This document shows, one piece after another, positions 21,716-32,829 of a stretch of DNA of 64,000 nt (positions are counted from its first letter, which is position 1; the number at the start of each line of letters is the position of its first letter). The notes beneath the pieces are model-generated. The model ran no database searches. It had not been told where the DNA came from and saw only the letters and a list, made by a program, of their open reading frames with translations. The DNA comes from Eustoma russellianum (lineage: Eukaryota; Streptophyta; Magnoliopsida; Gentianales; Gentianaceae), in NCBI GenBank assembly GCA_036186865.1, contig AP025055.1:8411793-8475792 (forward strand). Direction: 5' to 3'. Position numbers and translations under genes: made by a program.

Positions 21716-23073
21716 ATTAAAGAAGGTCACAAAAGGCGAATCCGTAACCTTTGGAGACAACAACGAAGGCAAGATCATCAGAAAAAGGTACGATAGGAAA
21801 TCCAAGCACTCTTCAAATCTCCAACGTCTATTTGGTAAGCAACTTATCTTACAATCTTCTTAGCGTTTCTCAATTTATTGACAATGGCTTTGATGTATGT
21901 TTCACTCACCCTTATTTCAATATAATAAATAAATATGGAGAAAGCGTCTTAAAAGGAAAACGAGAAGGTAACATCTTTACGGTTTCTATGGATGATATGG
22001 TAGACGCTAAAGTTAAGTGCTTTATGTCAAACGAACCTAATGTAAATTTATGGCATAGACGTTTAAGACACATTGGTATTTCCACACTAGAAAAACTCCA
22101 ACGAAAGAACCTAGTACGAGGATTGCCTACACTTGATTTAGACAAGTTTCAGTTGTGTGAATCTTGCATAAAAGGCAAACAAACACATGAGTCACTTAAG
22201 CCTAAGAATGAAATAAGCACGACTAGAGTCTTAGAACTATTACACATTGATTTGTTTGGTCCTAGTCGCACTACAAGCCTTGGTGGGCGCCACTATGCAT
22301 GCATGATTGTTGATGATTTTTCTCGTTATACTTGGACTTTATTTCTTGCACATAAGGATGATAGTGCCATTGAAATTGCAAAATTAATCAAACAACTTCA
22401 AAATCAATACTGTGTCAATGTGAAAAAGATAAGAAGCGATAGAGGCGGTGAATTTAAAAACAAAGATATGATTTCATTTTGCGAAGAAAAAGGAATCAAG
22501 CATGAATTTTCGCCACCTAGAACTCCACAATTAAATGGAGTAGTAGGAAGAAAGAGTCGAACATTACAAGAAATCGCTAGGACTATGTTATGCGAAAATA
22601 AATTGCCTAGATTTCTGTGGGCGGAAGCCGTAAATTATGCATGCTACATAGCAAATCGCCTATCCATTAGAAAGAAAATAAACAAGACGCCTTATGAGAT
22701 TTTAAATGATCGCATGCCTAAGATTGATTACTTTCGTGTGTTTGGATGCAAATGTTTTGTCTTAAATACAAAAGATAATTTAGATAAATTTGAATCCAAA
22801 TCAATTGAATGCATTTTTGTTGGATATTCTGTAAATTCAAAGGCATATAGATGTTATGATCCTCTCACTAGACAAATCATAGAATCTATTCATGTGAAGT
22901 TCAATGAATTTGGTGAGATTGATAAAGATAAAGAATATGATGATGACTTTGAATTAAAACCCGTATTGAATGAAGATGATGGTACATTTGATATGCATGA
23001 CATGAATGATACACTAGAAATGGATGATCACTTAGAAATGCATGATAACATAGAAAATAATCAACCAAGATGA
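21716..23073 (+). pseudogene. Sirevirus protease remnant, GAG-pre-integrase and integrase
   Basis: From 21716, VTKGESVTFGDNNEGKIIRK is the end of the protease. A +1 shift near 21790 leads to the 440-codon frame starting at 21751. Residues 99-142 are the GAG-pre-integrase zinc module (WHRRLRHIG, CESCIKGK). Integrase follows: Asp167 in HIDLFGP and Asp230 in RSDRGGE. The expected third acid, in NGVVERK, is Gly266 (GGA at 22546-22548). The C-terminus has FGCKCFVLNTKDNLDKF. The frame ends at a TGA (23071-23073), but the same frame continues beyond it into RT. Loss of the catalytic Glu should abolish strand transfer. Confidence 0.9.
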
Positions 23074-23121
23074 CATAAAGATCACCCACATGATCTCATT
23101 ATCGCCAACATCACTCATGGT

Positions 23122-24213
23122 GTGCGACCACGTAGAAGAAAAACTTCGGATGAAATAAATCAATTTCATGCTATGATTTCCGAAATTGAACCCAAAAATG
23201 TGCATGATGCTTTGAGTGATTCTTCTTGGATTGATGCTATGCATGATGAGCTTAATAAATTCGTTAGAAATGATGTATGGGATTTAGTGCCACGACCACA
23301 AGATAAGACCATAATAGGCACAAAGTGGGTGTTTAGGAATAAAATGGATGAAGAAGGAAAGGTCGTTAGAAATAAAGATAGACTTGTAGCACAAGGCTAT
23401 AATCAAGAAGAAAGAATTGACTACGATGAAACATTTGCACCTGTAGCACGTTTAGAAGCTATACGACTCTTACTTGCCATTGCTGGCATGAAAGATTTCA
23501 AATTGTATCAAATGGACGTAAAAAGTGCATTCCTAAATGGATTTATACAAGAAGAGGTATACGTCAAGCAACCACCCGGTTTTGAAGATTTGAAACATTC
23601 CGATCACGTGTACAAACTAAAGAAGGCACTATACAGACTAAAGCAAGCACCTAGAGCGTTGTATGATCATTTTGCTACCTTCCTTTTAGAAAATGATTTT
23701 AAACGATGTATTATAGATAGAACACTATTTTTGAAACAAGATAAATCGGATTTACTTATTATTCAAATCTACGTTGATGACATTATTTTCGGTTCTACCT
23801 CACATAGACTTGTTGAAGATTTTGAAAATTGCATGAAATCCGAATTTGAAATGTCTATGGTTGGTGAACTTAACTATTTTCTTGGCTTGCATATTAAGCA
23901 AACGAGTAAAGGCATTCACATAAGTCAAGCTAAATATATAAATAACATGATTAAAAAGTTCAACTTTGAAAATTTGAAACCATCCCCCACCCCTATGAGT
24001 GTCACTACTAAATTACACAAAGATGAACATGGTAAAGATTTTGATAATGCCTTATATAGATCTATGATTGGTTCTTTGCTATATCTTACTGCTAGTAGGA
24101 CTGATATCATGTTCAGTGTATGCATGTGTGCACGTTTTGAGAGTCAACCTAAGGTGTCTCACTATAATGCGGTAAAAAGAATATTCTGCTATATTAAGCA
24201 CACGCCACCTTAG
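23122..24213 (+). pseudogene. Sirevirus reverse transcriptase
   Basis: A 363-codon open frame in the same frame as the integrase ORF. Residues 39-57 (AMHDELNKFVRNDVWDLVP) and 67-76 (TKWVFRNKMD) open the RVT_2 domain. YDETFAPVARLEAIR lies at 101-115, QMDVKSAFLNG (first catalytic Asp) at 130-140, YRLKQAPRA at 171-179 and the catalytic YVDD at 217-220. LNYFLGL follows. The domain is complete and carries no stop. It ends by a frameshift at about 24210 just before RNase H. Because Sirevirus pol is translated as one polyprotein, this domain would not be made from this copy without readthrough of the 23071 TGA. Confidence 0.9.
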
Positions 24214-24671
24214 GAATTTGGTACGATAAGGATTCCGAATTTAATTTACATGCTTATACTGATGCAGATTACGGTGGCTGTAAAATAGATAGAAAGAGCA
24301 CGAGTGGCACTTGCCAATTTATAGGAAACTCACTCATTTCATGATTTTCCAAAAAGCAAGAAAGTGTTGCTTTGTCCACTACTGAGGCTGAGTACATGGC
24401 ACTTAGCCTTTGCTGCACACAGTTGTTATGGATAAAACAACAACTCTCGGACTTTGGAATTACCGTAAATAAAATCCCTATATATTGTGATAGTATGAGT
24501 GCAATTAACTTGTCTAAAAACCCTGTGTTACACTCTAAGGCCATGCATATAGAAGTACGCTACCATTTTCTTCGTGATCACGTAAATAATGATAATATTG
24601 TCATAGATCATGTACGCACAGAGGTACAAGTAGCGGATATTTTCACTAAATCCTTAAATCAAGGCACGTAG
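24210..24671 (+). pseudogene. Sirevirus RNase H
   Basis: After the shift at about 24210 the frame reads TDADYGGCKIDRKSTSGTC (first Asp). A TGA (near 24342) replaces the expected Trp in the SLIS-FSKKQ motif. Then come LSTTEAEYMAL (catalytic Glu), YCDSMSAINL (Asp) and HIEVRYHFLRDHV, ending VADIFTKSLNQGT at 24671. RNase H removes the RNA template during reverse transcription. TGG to TGA is a G to A change. Confidence 0.9.
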
Positions 24672-24770
24672 AAAATCTGTGTCCTAAATTAGGCATGATT
24701 TCTGCTGATGTGATTTGATTTGATTCTCTTTCCTTATTTACAGGCATCTTTTGATTTTCTTTCTAAAATA

Positions 24771-24944
24771 AAGGGGGAGAGAAAGCATGATTTAAGGGGG
24801 AGAGAGATATTGATTGCATAAATCAAGGGGGAGCGGTTTTGAAATTTAAAATTCAAATTTTGAATTTATGCATGATTAAAGGGGGAGCGATAGGATTTAA
24901 ATCATGAGTATGTGTTATTTTGAAAATCATCAAAAGGGGAAGAT
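24771..24944 (+). promoter_or_regulatory. Multiple polypurine tracts of the Sirevirus
   Basis: AAGGGGGAG occurs at 24771, 24794, 24825 and 24879, and the tract next to the LTR is CAAAAGGGGAAGAT (24931-24944). The last primes plus-strand DNA synthesis in this family. The role of the upstream copies is not settled. Confidence 0.85.
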
Positions 24945-25154
24945 TGTAGAGAAAAAGGGGGTTTGAGTGATTTCAAAATATATGATTTAAATGTGCATAA
25001 AAACGAGCATGACATAAATGTGCATGATATATTGCATATTACTTGCCTTATATAATTCATATATAATGTTGCCGTACTAACGAGCCATGAAGCTTTAAAG
25101 CTTACATCAAATGGTGAACACTTGTTGTGTTTATACTATTTTCAGGTGCCACCA

Positions 25155-25208
25155 TTAATGAACTAAACTAGTTCATTAAGTGAAGTACTTAGTTAATTAA
25201 ACTAAGTA
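25155..25208 (+). repeat. Paired hairpins near the LTR 5' end
   Basis: TTAATGAAC (25155-25163) pairs with GTTCATTAA (25171-25179). TACTTAGTT (25186-25194) pairs with AACTAAGTA (25200-25208). The block is kept in S1 (6105-6155, inverted), S3 (39712-39775) and S4 (61290-61350). Confidence 0.8.
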
Positions 25209-26220
25209 GTTCATTAAATGAAGCTATATTTGGACAAGGCACAAAGGCAACAAGACTAAGAAAGGAAAGTCTCCTCCTCCCTTTATCATCAATATACACG
25301 CATATATATATATATACAAATACATATTTTCAGATTATTTGAAAAAGGCACATACACATGTATTCCAACGTACTACCGACACGTTATATATTTTACGTAT
25401 GTACGTTAACGTCACACCACCATACTTAAATCATATTAATGAGTATATTCAGGTCTTATATCATATGATATAAGTCATGGTGATGACAAATTAAATACTA
25501 CACGTTAAAAGGTTCTAAACCGAAAATTGTCGTATCGGGCGAATACCGAAACTTCGCCAACGTGTCACGTACTTTCCATAAATAGATGGCCAGCCCCTAC
25601 ACCTCAAAAATCATTATTATTTTCGTGTCTATGATGTTATTTTCAGTCATAAAATCATTCCATGTTGGCACACACAAATCACCCCACATTAATGCAAAAT
25701 TGTGGAGATTCCAATTTCAATTTTGTCACATGTTAATGGCGCCACTTTAGACCAGTCAAGTGCTGAAAATTAAAGTTTATATTATATATTATGTGTAACA
25801 TAATATATATAACATGTTCAAAAATTTGGAATTTGATTAGAGAAAAATCGGGTAATCGATAAACATCGAAAATTCGGTTTTCTACGTACACAACACATGG
25901 AACATTTTTGGCACATCATACGATACGTACCTAGACACTTTTTACATATGTCATACATCTTAAAAGTGTTCTAGAAAATTAAATTAAGGGCTGATTGGAA
26001 TATAACATGTGTGTATTATTAAATGTGCACTATTTTACAAAGTTTGCAAAAATAAAATTCAGCACATGCATATATATGTTGGACACGCCTATACAGCTGA
26101 GATGGAGCACATTTGGAGCCTTGTTGGCATATTGATTGGTCAAGAATCAATCATACAATGTTGGTGATTTAAAGAAAGAAGCTACAAAAGGTAATGTTTT
26201 AAATTTTATCTCATTTGAAA

Positions 26221-26593
26221 CACATGCTGAAAATTTCAGCATGTGCACAAAGAGCTGGCCGATTTTCACCAATGATGAGCATATATTTTGTGTCTTGAAA
26301 CATGTGATTAATTGGAAGAAGAATTGGAAGTAATTTGAATAAGATATGAATTCATAAATTGTGATATTTTGAATATCACACATGCTGAAAATTTCAGCAT
26401 GTGTGGGAATGTATCTTGGCCGATTTCTTGGTCATGTTGGCGTCCAATTTCATTTCCAAAATTGATAAGAATATTGTCTACTAATTGATGATTTATTTCT
26501 AAGAGAAAAATTAAAGAAAATTGGAAATAATTTGAACAAAAGCACCATGTATCACATGCTGAAATTTCAGCATGTCAAGTCCTCATTATGGCC
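26221..26593 (+). repeat. Three palindrome/TGGCCGAT modules in S2
   Basis: Palindromes with half-site CACATGCTGAAA and its reverse complement lie at 26221-26245, 26379-26403 and 26553-26575. GGCCGAT follows each one at 26257, 26418 and 26590. A smaller inverted repeat (GTGATATT...AATATCAC, 26361-26379) abuts the second palindrome. The modules are about 155-175 bp apart. Confidence 0.88.
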
Positions 26594-27012
26594 GATTTTC
26601 TCACTATGTTTGGAGAAATATTATCTTGCTTGATTTGGGTGATAATGTTATGAGTTATGGCAACTATTTTATGTTGATTTTGACACATGTTTTTAGTGGA
26701 ATTCTCAGATTTTCCAAGTCATCAAATGATGACAACATTCAACCTATCAATGAGTGCCAAGTAAGCAAAAGTTAAATGATCATCCAATGAGGAGGTGCCA
26801 AGTAAGCAAGAGCTTGTCACAATGATGCCACATACTCTTCCAAGGACTTAGAAGATAATTTTCAAGAGGGGAAGGCACCAAAGGGAGCGGCCAATACTTG
26901 TTAAAAAGAAGGAAGAAGAGCAAAACAAGAACAAGAACAAGAGTTGCAAATTCAAAGATCAAAACATGTTCTAGCCTTCTTCTTCTACACTCTCTTTCTT
27001 TCTTCTTCTTAA

Positions 27013-27203
27013 AAGCCTATTGTACTTACATTCATATTCTTGAATAGGCTTATCTTAGACCACCACACATTCTTTATCATTGTAAAAGATTGATCAAGGT
27101 GTGATCAATCTTCAATCGTACAAGGTGGTGGTGTTCGTGCGTAATTGTATTCATCATACAAGGTTTGTAAAGGGTTGGAGTTGGTGTGTAACTCCATCAA
27201 CCC
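27013..27203 (+). repeat. Three strong hairpins upstream of the putative LTR promoter
   Basis: AAGCCTATT (27013-27021) pairs with AATAGGCTT (27043-27051). AAGATTGATCA (27087-27097) pairs with TGATCAATCTT (27103-27113) around a 5-nt loop. GGGTTGGAGTT (27172-27182) pairs with AACTC...CAACCC (27190-27203). All three can be read in S4 (63155-63350) and, inverted, in S1. Confidence 0.8.
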
Positions 27204-27293
27204 TGTGGTAAGGTGTATTTGTGTTGTGTGACTAGTGTGAACCGAGGAAGGTGTTCCTCGAAGACTGGAGTAGGTTGTTGATAACCGAACCAG

Positions 27294-27300
27294 TATAAAA
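27294..27300 (+). promoter_or_regulatory. Putative TATA box of Sirevirus LTR S2
   Basis: TATAAAA after ACCGAACCAG, conserved in S1 and S4. The initiator has not been located. Confidence 0.4.
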
Positions 27301-27958
27301 TTTTTGGTGTCATTTACTTTCAGCACTGCTTATTGTTTTTAATCACATTCGTAAAAATAGTAAACGAATTTCAAAAATCACGAAACTTTCAGGAAACATA
27401 GACACAGGTTCTAAGGTTCGTTTGGCACAAGTTTCAACCCTTTTGGACAAGTATAAGTCATCCCAACGTCCAAAGTTCTGAGACTAGTGCAGTCTGATGT
27501 TCAGGCTTGCAAAGGTTGAGACTTTGATCGTATTTGACTAACTTCCCAAAAGAAGTTTTCAAACATGTTTCAACCCATTTAAATATAACATATAAGGGGT
27601 TAGTGGTTAAAATTTCAGAGCATTTGGAGTTGCGTAAAAATAGGAATAAATTGTTAAAATCAGTCTACCGTTTCTGGCAGATTCACACAATCTAACCACC
27701 AACGATTTTTGAAGGGGTTAGAGGTTGAATTTAAATCTGAAATTTTTAGGACACACTTATAACATCTGAGGCTAAGTTCTCTCAAACTTTCAGAATTTTT
27801 AAAGACCTACAATCTAGTTTTAAAAACGTTTTAAAACTGATCCTGAAAACAGAAACTGTTTTCAGAAGTTGGGTTTTTGGTTCAAACTAATTTTAAAAAC
27901 CACATTTTCTGCACCCACTATTTAACCCCCCTTCTAGTGGTGCCTTGCAAATCCTACA

Positions 27959-28980
27959 AGCTCATCTCTCAAAAAGACTTTTTGTGAACTTTGGTAAAGA
28001 GGAGTTTCTAATACTGGTTATTTCAAGGCATTTGGTTGTAAATATTTCAAGTTAACATCAAAGATAACTTGGATAAGTTTGATTTCAAATTGGATGAAGG
28101 AATCTTCATGGGATATGCAAACAACAGCAATGCATTTAGGGTGCATATAGGAAGAGTATGAAAGTGGAAGAGACTAGTCAAGTTAAGTTTGATGAATCTC
28201 TTGATGATAAACCAAACAATGATGATGAAGAAAGTGATATAGTTTAAATAAGTTACATAAAAAAAAAATCTTGATAATACACAAAAGGGAGACTTCTTTG
28301 TTGATCTTAGAGTTGAATCCTTTTAAAATGGATCTCTCTCTAAGATAAAAGAAGAAGGAGAAGAAGTAAAAATTGATACTTCAAATTTATCGAATGCTTT
28401 TCAATATAGGAAATCCCACCCAAAAGAATTAATCTTAGGTGAAACAATTCAAGATATGTTTACAAGTATAAAATCTCTTGAAAATGCTTTTATTTAACAA
28501 GTTGTGCCTGGAAACATAAAAGAAGCTATGATTGATGAAGATTGGATAGTAGATATGCAAGAATAACTAAATCAACTTAGAAAGAGATGCTTGGGAGGAA
28601 GTCCCTAAACCTGATTATCATCCTACTATTGGTACACAATAATATCGACAAGAAGAAGAATTGACTACGATGAGACTTTTGCCCTTGGAAAGAGTAGAAG
28701 CCATTAGGATGCTTTTAAAATATGCATGATTTAGAAATTTTAAATCATATAAAAATGATTAAAAATCAGTTTTCTTGAATGGAATTATTCAAGCAGAAGT
28801 TTATTTAGCTCAACCGCTAGGCTTTGAAGATCATGATTATCTAAATCATGTCTTCAATTGTGTTGAATTTGTTCTAACTGATGATCAATTAGTGGATACA
28901 TTCACAAAACCACTTTTCACTCAGGCATTTAAATCAATTTCAAAAAGATTATGGATGATAAAAAATTGTGCATAAAGATA
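27959..28980 (+). pseudogene. Heavily decayed copia integrase tail, RT and RNase H end
   Basis: 28020-28140 encodes AFGCKYF and a KLDEGIFMGYANNSNAF-like stretch, the integrase C-terminus. 28160-28245 is an acidic linker (FDESLDDKPNNDDEESD). 28490-28840 has RT pieces: NIKEAMIDEDW, RIDYDETFAP and FLNGIIQAEVYLAQPLGFED. At about 28850 the sequence jumps to the RNase H end (LTDDQLVDTFTKPL), so the YVDD region and most of RNase H are deleted. It probably belongs to the copia family whose LTRs are at 2256 and 54623, because a piece of that LTR follows at 30577. Confidence 0.75.
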
Positions 28981-28989
28981 AAAAAATTT

Positions 28990-30540
28990 TAAAAAAATCA
29001 GAAAACAGGTACCTTGATCAATGTGCCTAACTAAGAGATTGATATATATATCGATCTCCAACATCCATCGATCGATGTGAGCGAGATCTGGAATTATAAA
29101 GCCTACAAAAAGTCCAAAATTTATCATTTGCGCCCTAACACGTACGATCAATCTAACCCTAAACACAAAGTTTCTCTTCTGCCGTTTGAAAATATGCTCC
29201 CCCTTCCAATTCAAGCAACATACACCAATGCCTTTTCATCAATCTCAAATTTTATATCATCCACTTGATATTCTTCATCTTCCTCAAGTCTTTCTCCCTC
29301 CTCCAAACCTGAAATTCCTGAATTTGGAGAAACATGCCAACAAGAAGCAAGAACACCACTAAGACTAAAAATACCTCTCAAAGTGAAGAATGAGGGTCAA
29401 GTAATTCTCTACAAGGTCGGGGTTCATAGTTTAAGTGCCTGCCCAGCCAAGAACCCGCCAAGGAAAGAGAGAGGTAGATTTTGGTCAAGCTGAAAATTTG
29501 GCTGCACAACGTCAAATACTAACCATCAAGAACTTCCCTTGGCTCAAAAGAAACCTTGGAGGAGCCTTTGATGAGCCTGTTAGAGCATGTAAATTCAATT
29601 ATACTTTTTTTCATGCTCAAGAACATTTTATGGAATGGGAGACAAAGAGAGAGCAATTATTCCTTTAAAGTTGCTCAAGATTGATGATTTTGAATCAAAT
29701 GATGAATTGAGGCAAGTCATTGAATGTTAGATGTGCAAAAGTTGAGACCTATGTGGATTGGAGAAGAGATGCAAAAGATGTCTCAGAAGTACACTAGACT
29801 CTTTTATACCAATTTATAGATTGAGTATTTAAATGGCTTTCGATATTCATTACATATGGTAATTATTGGTGCACACCTTGAGTGGGTTGTTGAAAAAATT
29901 AATTTCCTTCGAGTGCTCAATAAGGGCCTTGATGACTTTGAAGTGTGAAAATAAGATGAAGCTTAGGGAAAAGAAGACCATGTTAAGAGTTTCTTAGGAT
30001 TCCATCCAACAAATAACACCAATGACATGCCTTTAGCATATTGGGTGTTGAATACAATAGTCACATTTTTTGTAAATAAAAATGACAAAAATACCGAGCA
30101 ACATAGATTTCTATGTAGTCTATGGAATTGCAAATAGGGAGCTGCTAAACTTTTATCAAATCTTCATGGCAAATGACATGGAGGTAGCCACCAAGAAGTA
30201 TAAAGCCTTCCTTATGCTAATCTCATCTATTCTATGCTCTAGAAGTTGGATATAGACGTAGATGATTCAATGTCGAGTAAATTACCCACAAGGATTTGTA
30301 CGAAAAGTAAACATTCAACAAATTAACAAGTCTATAATAGAAACCTGGAAGGGCATAGGCCAAGAAGAAGAAGATGATGATGATGAAGAGGAAGAAGAGG
30401 CGCATGACGTCCCTGACGCTCATATGACAAGAGCTGAAGAGGAGCCAAGTATCGGCTTGAGTGAAAATGTACCCAAACTAATGCTAAAGTCATTGCACTT
30501 TAGCAGGAGATTGGTAAACTAAAGGGCAGAATGATTGCAC
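28990..30540 (+). pseudogene. ORF downstream of copia pol, first copy
   Basis: Broken frames include 29077-29268, 29435-29668 (AQPRTRQGKREVDFGQAEN, NFPWLKRNLGGAFDEPVRAC), a middle part around 29980-30230 (ANRELLNFYQIFMANDMEVA, TKKYKAF) and 30262-30522, which ends in a run of acidic residues (EEEDDDDEEEEEAHDVPDA). It lies where some Sireviruses carry an extra, sometimes env-like, ORF. The middle resembles what I recall of an uncharacterised plant transposon-associated protein domain, but I cannot confirm this. No transmembrane segment is evident. Function unknown. Confidence 0.45.
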
Positions 30541-30576
30541 ATGAGTCTAAATATGCCAAATTGAAAGCAAAGTGGT

Positions 30577-30905
30577 TAAAGTCTATAAAGCTCTTGTTGC
30601 TTTGTTTTCATTATTGTATTGTGAAGGTGATAGCCTAGCACAAGAGAAAGTAAGCATATTTGGTCTCTTGTTTGTGCTCTAGACTCATTTAAAAGTGTAA
30701 TTTCACTACTTCTTCAAAACCCACTTGGTGAAAATTATTTGGTAGAACTTTGTTGAAGTTATGAATGAGCAACAAGCGTTTATTGCTTGGTGCTGCTGTA
30801 ATTGATGCTGTATAAGTTGCTTGTACAATAAATTCATGTTGTTGTAGCTGTTGTTTCACTAAGCTGATAGTGCAAGAGATGTTGTTGTACTTAAGGTAAT
30901 AAGTT
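30577..30905 (+). mobile_element. Copia family-2 LTR fragment
   Basis: AAAGTCTATAAAGCTCTTG onward aligns with 55378-55700 and with 2995-3300 of the other two LTRs of this family, including the CTAGACTCATTT and TAATTTCACTACTT blocks. Only the middle quarter of the LTR is present. It sits between two copies of the downstream ORF. Confidence 0.7.
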
Positions 30906-30929
30906 CTTGAAATCAAGCACACCAAGGAA

Positions 30930-31480
30930 CGAGTGTACATATCTCAAACTAAGTACACTAAAGACCATTTCAAGAGTCTCTTAGGATTCTATCCCACAAA
31001 GAACACCAATGGCACTCCTTTAGCATATGAGGTACTGAATTGAATAGTAACTTTTTGTGTAAATGGAAAATCGACAAAGCTCCTGAGCAACCTAGATTCA
31101 TACATAGCCTACCGAATTACAAATAGGGGGCTGTTAAACTTTGGTGAAATTTTCAGGGCAAATATCATGGAGGCAGCCACCAAGAAGTATAAATCCGTTC
31201 CTCCTTATGCTAGCGTAATCTATTTTATATTGCAGAAGTCAGATATAGAGATAGATGATTCGGATATCGGGAAGATTACCAAGAAGGACTTCTTCAACAA
31301 CGTAAACATTCAACAAATTAACAATCCTAGAATAGATACTCGGACGGGCATGTGCTAAGAAGAAGAATAAGAGGAGGAAGAAGAGGCAGATGACGTCCCT
31401 GAAGCTCTTATGGCTGGAGCTAAAGAGGAGCCAAGTATATGCTTGAGTGAAAATGTACCCAAACTACAGGCCCAAGTTTA
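30930..31480 (+). pseudogene. ORF downstream of copia pol, second copy
   Basis: Repeats 29970-30540 in the same order: CCACAAAGAACACCAATGGC (cf. 29998), TAGCATAT, GAGCAACCTAGATT, GGGGGCTG, then the 31167-31358 frame (TKKYKSVPPYASVIYFILQK, SDIEIDDSD) and the acidic tail with DDVPEAL. It is slightly better kept than the first copy in the middle. It probably arose from a second element or a tandem duplication. Confidence 0.5.
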
Positions 31481-32829
31481 TGTGGTTTATTTCATATCTT
31501 GGTCTTATTGTGATTTGATGATTACAAAGTGGGGAAGAATAATGAGATGTGATATACTATGCTATGTGGTTGCTATGTGATATGTGGCTATCGGTATATG
31601 CTAATAATGTGGAAATTGTAAGATGTGTGATATGTCGCCGTTAGTATTGGTATATGTTTAAGGGTAAATGAGTCTTATAAGGATTGACATAATAAATCTG
31701 AACATGTATGAAGGATGCATATATTGAAGAAAAGTTTTTTATTTGAAACACATGAGAAGGACTTGATACATAACAAGATTTGACATATTCATACATTTAG
31801 GGAATGCACGAATCCATTAACTAAGGGATAGATAATGTTTGGTATAAAAATTAAGTTTGAAAATGTTTTTGTACAAAGAAAGACAAAAGTTTTTTTGCAA
31901 GCAAAATTCATAAATAAATCAAATTAGACATCTTCATGAAGGTAATTACAAGGGGTAAGCAACGCTCAAAGTAAATGCACAATATATTATCATAGCATAT
32001 CCTAATCATATCAAGGTGCCAACAATTACTACTTGCTCAAAATACAAATGAATTGATGATTTATATCATAATGCCATGTAAAAGTATCTACCTTTTCCAA
32101 AAAAGGATAAGTACAAAAAACATAAAGTACTGAAATGCTAGAACTGAAGCTATCACTGGAGCGCTAAGCAGTAGAGGCATATGTGTTGATTCTCAAAGTA
32201 GTAATTGCTTGATGCCGGTGTTTTTAAAATGACATATATTCTGAGTTGCTTCTTAGACCTTGCGTAGGGACTTCAATATCCCTAGCCGAGAGCTGCTTTG
32301 CCTTTGTTGCTATAAGTTGGCTTGGCTGAAGTACCCAGCAGGATGTTATCCAATCCCTGTTTGATTTACCACAAAAGCTCCTTCCATCCATATCATTTCT
32401 CACACGGCAAACTCCAAGGTTTACAGTATATGTCCCAAAGAGATTGAGCGAGCACTTGCAACAGTTACTCCCATGTCCAATACCATTTGAAATGTATTTT
32501 CCACCTGGTCCTCGAACTCTAGAATCAACAACCAACACCAGAATCAACAACATCCCAACTCTAACAAGACTTATTCACTCGCAACCAAAATAAGTATACC
32601 TAGTAGGTCCTTTCCCATCCCAAGCAATCTAGTAGCAAATCAATCCCAAGAACAAAGTAGCCAACAGCAAAGGAGAACATAGCAGAAGCTACAAGAAGTG
32701 AACAATTTAAGTACCCTACCAGCAAGTCCCATCAGGTCTCCATGCATACCATCAATTTGATCAAAGTAAAGATCCAGATCATAATTTTCCCAGAAAAACA
32801 TGAGTATTGTAAAGGATATTTAGGCAAGG
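31481..32829. other. Unassigned region
   Basis: 31490-31680 is rich in short TGTGATATGTGG-like repeats. 31700-32100 is AT-rich with nothing recognised. A 109-residue minus-strand frame (32224-32553) has a hydrophobic start (LLILVLVV) and several Cys residues (CCKC, CRV, FCGK, SCW) but no family I recognise. Being directly downstream of a minus-strand LINE end it may be LINE 3' sequence. Confidence in any gene is low. Confidence 0.3.

Larger units (their letters stand above)
21716..27958 (+). mobile_element. Sirevirus-type Ty1/copia element, 5'-truncated, copy S2
   Basis: Starts within the copia protease/pre-integrase region, then integrase, RT, RNase H, a non-coding tail with repeated AAGGGGGAG tracts, and a complete 3' LTR (24945-27958). 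Repeated polypurine tracts before the 3' LTR are typical of Sireviruses. The 5' LTR, gag and most of protease are absent. The coding part is better kept than any other here (one stop, one frameshift, one further stop), so it is among the younger elements. Confidence 0.92.
24945..27958 (+). mobile_element. Sirevirus 3' LTR, copy S2 (3014 bp)
   Basis: Begins TGTAGAGAAAAAGG directly after the polypurine tract and ends GCAAATCCTACA. The termini TGTAG and CTACA are inverted. It aligns end to end with S1 (inverted), with the first 1.1 kb of S3 (39498-40611) and with S4 (61083-64000). It contains the palindrome blocks, hairpins and TATA listed separately. Open frames inside are short and without domains. 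Confidence 0.93.

Noticed and set aside
27959..28980. Continuation of the Sirevirus S2 element beyond its LTR
   Set aside because: The LTR ends cleanly at 27958, and the following pol is of another, far more decayed copia family.
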